64,000 bases of DNA, from positions 431,001 to 495,000 of the forward strand of contig CAJHZI010000192.1 of assembly GCA_905160935.1 (NCBI GenBank), written 5' to 3'. Shown here in pieces: positions 42,440 to 64,000 of the stretch (positions are counted from its first letter, which is position 1; each line of letters opens with the position of its first letter). A program made the position numbers and the translations under genes. Below the pieces are notes generated by a model, which saw only the letters and a program-made list of their open reading frames with translations, was not told the DNA's origin and ran no database searches. This DNA comes from Enchytraeus crypticus. Lineage: Eukaryota > Annelida > Clitellata > Enchytraeida > Enchytraeidae.

Positions 42440-45140
42440 TCTACTAAGTGATAGAGTACTAGAGATAGAGAGTGATCTGAAGTCCAAGCTACAAATTCTA
42501 AAAGTATGCTTTCATTTAACAAAATGAACACTTCATATCGACAATTTAATCCTTTCCAAAAGCTAGGCCCTATTCGTATTATAAAAGATCCTACATCTCG
42601 GAAAAATATGACTGTAAAATGAAATTTTTTACTTGTCGAGTAATTAATCTGACTTTCTTTCCGTTTGATGGATGAAACCAACTTTTAACATATCACTAAT
42701 TTCTTAATAGTTTGATCCTATCGTAGGTACGATTCTACTCGGACTCGAACATAGAGCCTTGAGTTACTTGAGCAATTTTATATCGATTATGCTATAGAAA
42801 TATCCTTACTAGGCCTCCAAATAATGAGCTTGAATTAATGAAACGAGTAGTAATACAAGTGGGATCCGTTACTATTAATAGACGTAAAGGTTAATGATCG
42901 AATACTTTCATGCATCAACCTGTGAGTTGTTAACTGCGATAAACACGTTTAGATGATATCCGCCAGACCTGTTTCTTAATCTATTCCTTTCATCTCATTG
43001 TTTGTAATTTCATGCAACCGGATCAACGCTGGAAGTTCATTTTCGTACAAACACTAAAAGTCATATAAAAGGTGAATGACGAATAAATAAGGAAACAAAT
43101 GATTATAAGCAATTAATAAAGGTTAGACTTCTTCTTCCTCTTCTTCTCCTTCTTCTTCATCTTCTGTACTGCCTAACAACAGATCCATGACATATAACTC
43201 TTCCAACCAATTTTATCTACAGACTTCCATCCCTATATATGAATTTGTTATCAAATCATAACAAATCATAACAGATCATGTCTTACTTTTCCTCTAACTC
43301 CTTTCTTGCATTCTTCCTTCTATTACATCCCTCAGCAAAATAAAGAAAATATGACATTTTTCAAAGTTGTACTAATTGTACAAATTATAAGTTAAAAATA
43401 GCTAAAGACACCTGTTAATAAATCGCAAAAAATCAACATAATAAGTCGCAAAGTGAAACTGCGCTAAGTACGTATAAGAGAAAAATGTGTATTTGAGAAG
43501 TTGTATTTCTTACTTCATTTTGTGTATTTTTAAAATTGTTAATTACTTGAAAGTTTCGCATAGCTAGTAGGCCATGCATTCCACACTCACACACACTCAA
43601 GCGGCAACACACACAAGCTGACAACAGAAATAGCCACAATCAAAGACGAAACAGAATTTGTGAACCATGACACTCTTTATCTAATGATAATATATATAGT
43701 TTTATTACAAAGTGTATATTATGTATAAGCTTCTAAGCGGAAAGTTTTAAACGCATATTTCAATAGAATTGTAGATTTAAATCGGTGTAGGATTTATTTT
43801 GTTTTTAAAATAAAATATTTGAGGAATTGAATTTATTCATATTGGTATGTACTGTACATGCGTTTGCAATTTACAGTCATATCTACTTGTATTATTTCAT
43901 ATTTATCAATATTTGTTCATGTGAATATTTACAATCCCGTATCGTGTAACACTTTTAATTTATTTATAGCCTTTTTGGGTAAACAGCAGAGCCTTAGGGC
44001 CTGTATGTCGTTTTTCATTTCATTTTTGCATTACGTATCGTGTCATTTTTTTGAAAATAAAATATATAAATATATCTAAAATAAAAAGATCAAATGAAAA
44101 ATGTATGACAACCCACTAACCAGTTATATACTGTATATAAAATTAAATCGCTTAAGTAAAAGATTAATAATTTGAATATTGCACAGACTAATTAATAAGT
44201 AATCCATGATTGAGGATTACAGTTACATTGTAACCTAAATTACACTGTAGAAATTACATATTACAATGAAGAATTATAATGCAATATAGTGCAAAGTCTA
44301 TTTAAGTCTCACTATCGGCAGATAAGTCGTATTGTAAATAGCGATACTTTGTAAAATCCTCAGTTGAGAATTTCAAAAAATACTGAAATGTAGCAAAAAT
44401 CTTATTATGTTGAAGTATTTTTCACATGCCATACAATTTCGCCTTTTAAGCAACCTTGCCTACGCTACTTATTTAATTAACTAATTAATTAAATAATTAA
44501 TTTAATAATTAATTAATTAGTTTATTTATTAATTTATTTATTTATTAGACTGGTAATATTAAGTGGCATCATAATAACCGTCTTACTGTAAAAATTACCA
44601 CAATCCAAACATAAATATTCACGTCTGCTATATCTCTTAAATCTTAAACTTTATAGAAATTGGTAATTTGATATCAACATATAGCGATCAGAGAGAGCTA
44701 ATCCTCCGCTCCATATTTACAACCATCAATCAAATTAGTGAATGCATTCAGGAACTAATTCTTAATCTCATATTCCATCGTTTACGCAAAGCAGACTGTC
44801 TGGAAAATATATTCAAGTCTCCCAGCATCAGGAGTAGTAACACCTTTTCTCTGAAAGCATATGTTTCCGTTCGTTTTCTTGTAGATTCTTTGTTAAAAAT
44901 TAAAAGGCTGCCAATTTTTATGTTTCTTACAGTAGTAAAAATTCTTTATATATATATATACGATATATATTGATTGTAGTATAAACCCTAAAGATGTTGC
45001 AGATTCAACTGATCAGCGTGAAACCAAGTATCGCACACCAATATCTAAACACGCGATGTCCCGCTTACGAATCATATGTGCTCCCCGCAGAACAGTGCAG
45101 TATCTAAAGAACCGGTCCGAAACCAATGGAGCGAATGCAA
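42440..45140. other. Unassigned sequence
   Basis: A CTT-rich pyrimidine tract lies at 43128-43165 and ATTA repeats at 44465-44550. A 101-codon frame at 44668-44973 has no recognisable motif. Confidence 0.45.
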
Positions 45141-45145
45141 AATTT

Positions 45146-45380
45146 CCATATGCTATATGATTCATTTTATATGCTATATGATTCATTGTATATGGTATAT
45201 GATTCATTGTATATGGTATATGATTCATTGTATATGGTATATGATTCATTGTATATGGTATATGATTCATTGTATATGGTATATGATTCATTGTATATGG
45301 TATATGATTCATTGTATATGGTATATGATTCATTTTATATGGTATATGATTCATTGTATATGCTATTTGATTCATTGTCA
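45146..45380. repeat. 21-bp minisatellite, about 11 copies
   Basis: The unit atgattcattgtatatggtat repeats with G/T and C/G variants. Because 21 is divisible by 3, frames stay open on both strands (for example MNHIPYT repeats). They are not supported as genes. Confidence 0.95.
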
Positions 45381-45384
45381 GTTA

Positions 45385-47355
45385 AATGCGCATTTTCTTC
45401 CTTTCTAGGTCTTGTGTAAATCTACTTAAAATGTTAATCTACTTAAAATTAAATCCTAATCTTTGAATTGCTTTTTTTCAGATCATCGATCTGCAACTTT
45501 CATGGGATTTTTTAAAAATTTAGCTCAACGGCATGACTTTGTTATCAATGTGTTCCAAAGTTGTCATCGATAACGTGCAACTGATGTTGACTGATGTCGT
45601 TTGTTGTTGTTGAAATACGAATATATCATATAAAGAGTGACAAATTTCACCCATCTTGCAACATCTATGGAAGAGTATGCGGCAGGATTTGTATGTATCA
45701 GGTTACAATGCATTAGGAGCAAGGTTCAAATCTAAGCTTATAGCTTGGCCGCGAAGTTCTATAGCACATTTATCTAGGGTTAGTGCAAGACAAAATCTTC
45801 GTTGTTAAACTCCTTACAATTACAACAGAAAGCAACTCGAATTTCATAAAATATATTCAACATCTTTCAAGATCTCATACATATTCGGAACGCTTGGCTC
45901 ATGAAAGAAAACAACAGATTATTTGCAGACACTGTTCACTTATTACTGTACATTTTATAGTTTGTTATTGGAAATTGCTTTTAGTAAATCATTCATTTCA
46001 TATCACGGAAAATTTCACAGAGAACAACATTTTCAATGAAAATCATGTCTAATATCACAAGAAGGTTTTGTTTGGATTACTGTAAGAGTCTCATAGAATT
46101 TTTAAGAAACAAGAGAAAAGTTATACGTCCACAAAAATACCTACATCATGTATATTATACCTTCAACCTTGAAATACTGGCAATCAAAAAGGTCGAACAT
46201 TGAAAAGCTACAATTATTTACACGCTGTCATGTTAAAACCCGTCAAATCCGCATCTATGCACATTTTCAACTTAAATTATTTGAAGTAGATTAATTTCAT
46301 ACACTTCAACCACACACTTTCACCGTCTCTCATTATCCATCGAAGCTTTAAATGGAAGCAATTCACAAGTTCTTCGTCAATCCCATTAAAAACATTAGCA
46401 AATACAAAAAGCATTGTTATCAAAGTAAGGTAAATAACTAACTATCATTCCAATTATATTTTTCAAGAGCACGAGTAAGGAAAATGACGTTAAATTCTCA
46501 TTTTTACTTTAGTTTGATGAATGATTTACATGAATCACAATCAGGCGCGTAAGGAAAATACGCTAAATTCTTAACTGATTAAAAAAATTCGCACTAAACG
46601 GATTTTGTGGAATCATTCAACTTACAAGAAGAAACTCCTTTATTCAACCGGATAAAACAGAGACTAGCGCAAGTCTCTGTGTTGAAGAGGCAGTGTTGTA
46701 CTTGAGATAATACTAACCAAGTATCGGGCAATATTGAGATAAAGGAATAATGGCAAAAATAACGGGATAAATAATAAAGAACATAAACTAATGATAAAGA
46801 ACAATAAATATATTAAATAAAATGAAAGTGCAACAAAAAGTATAAATAAAAGAAAATAAGTACACAAAATAATAATAAAATACGCATAATAAATAAAAGA
46901 ATATAAATACTGAACCAATACAGAGTTAGAGAACTTACAGTTTAAAGAATGTTAAAATGCTGTTGTTAGCACATCTAAGATCTCTTAGTTAACATTGTTA
47001 TCGCCACATGTTAACAGATCACAGGCTTACCAGTTGAGATTTTGTTTATTATACAGTGTCACAGCGAAAATACGCAGTGTGTTAGCTAATACATACAGAC
47101 AAGAACTAGCAACGTGCATAGCACCAGACTGCAGCAATGCGAACTCGTGCATTCGTAATGCCCTAAAACACTTCACTACTTTCAAGTACAAATACATTTT
47201 ACCCGCATCGTCGCTTTTAAATAACATAATAATAGCAAAAAATAAATAATAATATTACAACAGTAACTTTTCATCAACACGATGAATTCGCTTTTATGAA
47301 TTTGTAATTCTAAAACAAAACCGATTTTAACGACAGTTTCTGAATCAAAGGTCGA
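45385..47355. other. Unassigned AT-rich sequence
   Basis: An 89-codon frame at 45783-46052 lacks any known motif or splice context. Confidence 0.45.
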
Positions 47356-47360
47356 CTGAA

Positions 47361-47605
47361 CTTGATTCAGTGAATCAAGGGTTGATTCAGTGAATCAAGG
47401 GTTGATTCAGTGAATCAAGGGTTGATTCAGTGAATCAAGGGTTGATTCAGTGAATCAAGGGTTGATTCAGTGAATCAAGGGTTGATTCAGTGAATCAAGG
47501 GTTGATTCAGTGAATCAAGGGTTGATTCAGTGAATCAAGGGTTGATTCAGTGAATCAAGGGTTGATTCACAAGGGTTGATTCATGAATCAAGGGTTGATT
47601 CATGC
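47361..47605. repeat. 20-bp minisatellite of near-palindromic units, about 12 copies
   Basis: The unit gttgattcagtgaatcaagg contains TTGATTCA-g-TGAATCAA, an almost perfect palindrome. Later units (47565 on) are shortened and diverged. Confidence 0.95.
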
Positions 47606-47609
47606 ATCT

Positions 47610-49140
47610 ATGATTGATTCAATGTCTTATGGACTTAGTAGTTACAACTGTGTACGCGCATAACTCAGTCTAGACTCTAAATAGATGATCCACAGAACAA
47701 CCTTGTATTCTGTAATATTAAAGAAATGTTTATAATTCATAAATACTTTAATTAATGATAAAATATTTCATCACAGACTAAGTTTTAATGCATCTCCCAC
47801 AAAAATTAGATTTCTGATAACTATATTATAATAGGTTGCATCTACATCATTATGTGCACAATAGTAGAGCTCAAATTTTTAAAATAAGAATTTAGTTTGC
47901 AGTTTTAATAATATGTATAAATAGACACGATAGACATAAAAAATCTGTTACATAGCTACTTTACCAGTTGTAGGATTGATATCCTTAATAAAACAAACGA
48001 AAACGAATAAAATACTAGTAAGAAATTTGTCGACATAAATAGTAAACAACCCTACAACTAGGAACAATGATTATAGTCTAAATAAATAAAACAACTAAGA
48101 AATGTTGCCCCCAGAATACACCAGTCAGAAGTTAGACAGAGAAAAAGAACTCATTTTAGGAGTTATAAATCACATGTATTAGATCTAAGAATATTCATTT
48201 TATTTACTATATAAAATTTAGATTACAATTTAAATAAGAGGATGTCAATTCAAATAAACTAGCCCCGCTAATCACCACATGCGACGTACTACATGTACAA
48301 TGCGTCTACTGGCCAATCAATACCCATATAGATAAGACGTATTATTCAGAACTTTAAATTCAAGAAACTAAATTCTCTTTCATTAATATCGATCTAATTG
48401 TTTTATTAACTACACTAATAAACTAGTATAAAGCAGAAATAAACTGGGTATATGCTACTGTACACTCTAGTGGCAAGTAAACTACAATTACATGGATATA
48501 GAGAAAAACGATTACAGGTAATGAAATACATCAAAAACAATACATTCGAAAGTTTAAATACCAATATCATGCTCATGATCGCAAGAACCTCTTCGGCTGT
48601 TAAGTTAAAATACATTAATTATACTAGACTATTGTTTATTTCAAAAACCTGAATTTACATTACGAGCAGTTTGTAAAAGTGTGAAATGTACGCAGAAAGT
48701 GCAAAAGTGATATTTAACCCTAACACTACTAAACTTTCGACAAACACACGATCTTTTGAAGAAACTCTGAATAGAACAAGTAATAAGGGAAAAAATTGGA
48801 AAACTGTGAAAATTGTGATTTAATGTATTTTAATTTTACAACCGAGAGGGATATTCATATAAACAGCTACGTACAAGTAAACAGACAGTAGTAAAAGATG
48901 AACAAACAGAAACACTCTGCTTCATTATCATTACAAGAAAGACCAGATTGTGACAAGATTCATAATGGCCTAGTCAAACATATTTTCATAATGATCTCCT
49001 ACACAGAGGTCATCTAGAGATTAAAAGACATAGTCATCAACGACTTTATATCACCAAGTATTGTCACCAATGCTCAAATTACATGCAAGCTAGTTGCAAA
49101 GGGGGAAGAGGAGGGGAAGAACAGCTGAAAATTAATAGAA
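47610..49140. other. Unassigned, downstream of the minus-strand gene
   Basis: Short frames on both strands around 48415-48652 mirror each other and show no family signature. Confidence 0.5.
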
Positions 49141-49142
49141 AT

Positions 49143-49148
49143 TTTATT
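49143..49148 (-). terminator. Probable polyadenylation signal of the minus-strand gene
   Basis: The plus strand reads tttatt, which is AATAAA on the minus strand, about 155 nt past the TGA stop at 49302-49304. It is the first such hexamer after the stop. Confidence 0.45.
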
Positions 49149-49301
49149 AATTTAGATTCTGGGGTCCCGTCCCTCGAACTATTAGACAATCCCTAGTCAT
49201 TAAAGCCACTGGAGTCCCCTACGCCAATCTGAGCACTGGTTGTAAGTGTATTTCTTTGGATATGCATCACCCGCTGGCTAAAGTTACCATCAGCGTCACA
49301 A

Positions 49302-63367
<14,066 letters not shown>

Positions 63368-63663
63368 CTACAAGCAGATATAAATAAATACATAAGTTTG
63401 TGTTTCGTTCTTTTATAATTAAATAAATAATTTTGCGCGTTCGTGGCACACTGGCGAATGCGGCCTCCCAGAGCGTAGAGTAATTATTTTAAACATTTCC
63501 TTTTCATCTTTCTTTTAATTAAATACAAGTAGTTCTTCCATCTTATTCTTTTAGCCAAGGGCAAAAAAATAAATAAATAGATAATAAACAAGAATGAATC
63601 ACAACTCTTGTATTTCCTGCATAATTCAAAACACAATAGGATCTCTCGATAATTTTCTAAGTA

Positions 63664-63760
63664 AAAATCTAACGACAGAGCTTAACGTCCAGCAGCGAAA
63701 GTGTACAGACAGAGACCGTCTGGCGGGCTTCGAATCCTGAGCTAGGAAGTTCTAGAGCAA
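63664..63760 (-). mobile_element. Possible decayed SINE-B, antisense
   Basis: cttaacgtccagcagcgaaa and gcgggcttcgaatcctgagc resemble the reverse complement of the SINE-B tail and box B, with gaps. This is a weak call. Confidence 0.3.
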
Positions 63761-64000
63761 ATAAAAAAATAAACCAATATACGCCCGTAAAAGCGCACAT
63801 AAAGAAAAATACAAAATCGTGTATATAATAGGATAGGAACTAGGAACCTATATATTATAAAGGAAATGCAAAACGATTTCCTCGCTCAATATGAGTATTT
63901 AAAGACCATTCAGAATGTAGGCTATCATGGTTTTTCACACTGACGAGTCAATGATATTGTTAAGGTTAATAATTAGAACCACTACCTGCAGCAAAATTTA

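Noticed and set aside
44668-44973. 101-codon open frame as a gene
   Set aside because: It has no recognisable motif, no coding-like composition and ends in a TA microsatellite. The frames at 45783-46052 and 62218-62520 were rejected for the same lack of support.
45013-45419. Open frames of 97-120 codons on both strands with heptapeptide repeats
   Set aside because: They arise from a 21-bp minisatellite whose unit lacks stops. There is no splice context and no non-repeat domain.

Overview
The window is AT-rich metazoan DNA that is poor in coding sequence and rich in repeats. Only two protein-coding genes are supported. Both are split into short exons with GT/AG junctions, separated by kilobases of decayed retroelements and simple repeats. 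The tRNA-headed SINEs, a 5S-rRNA-headed SINE and two LINE families suggest an invertebrate, perhaps a lophotrochozoan such as a mollusc. This is inference from repeat style, and no species is claimed.

Gene 1 (+ strand, 19434-27413) is a calmodulin-like gene. Five exons (19434-19464, 22017-22160, 25931-26103, 26702-26774, 27385-27413) join with perfect phase into 149 codons. A separate Met exon, as in vertebrate calmodulin genes, would make 150 residues. It has four canonical EF-hand loops. The initiator exon is not found. Gene 2 (- strand) is seen as two phase-compatible exons: 63178-63367, an acidic and basic predicted coiled coil, and the terminal exon 49302-49567, Ser/Thr/Arg-rich with a stop. 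Its family is not recognised.

Layout: 0-13 kb holds SINE and LINE fragments, a 36-bp palindrome and a 19-bp minisatellite. 13-19 kb holds a long tRNA-derived SINE (two copies), a 16-bp minisatellite and a LINE reverse-transcriptase fragment. 19-27.6 kb is the calmodulin-like gene, whose introns hold a duplicated exon fragment, perfect foldbacks and microsatellites. 27.7-49 kb has no convincing gene and holds a 5S-derived SINE, a degenerate ~240-bp tandem array, a ~930-bp heptamer array, and 21-bp and 20-bp minisatellites. 49-63.4 kb is the minus-strand gene, mostly one ~13.6-kb intron full of old SINEs.

The main observations are: (1) two separate LINE/SINE pairs, each sharing a 3' end that runs into its own microsatellite type; (2) three perfect foldbacks with 6-7 nt loops (20, 52 and 49-bp arms) in and just after the calmodulin-like gene; (3) a partial duplication of a calmodulin exon whose Met-Met codons appear to have seeded a GAT/GAC microsatellite; (4) retroelement tails or microsatellites lying within tens of bases of splice donors.
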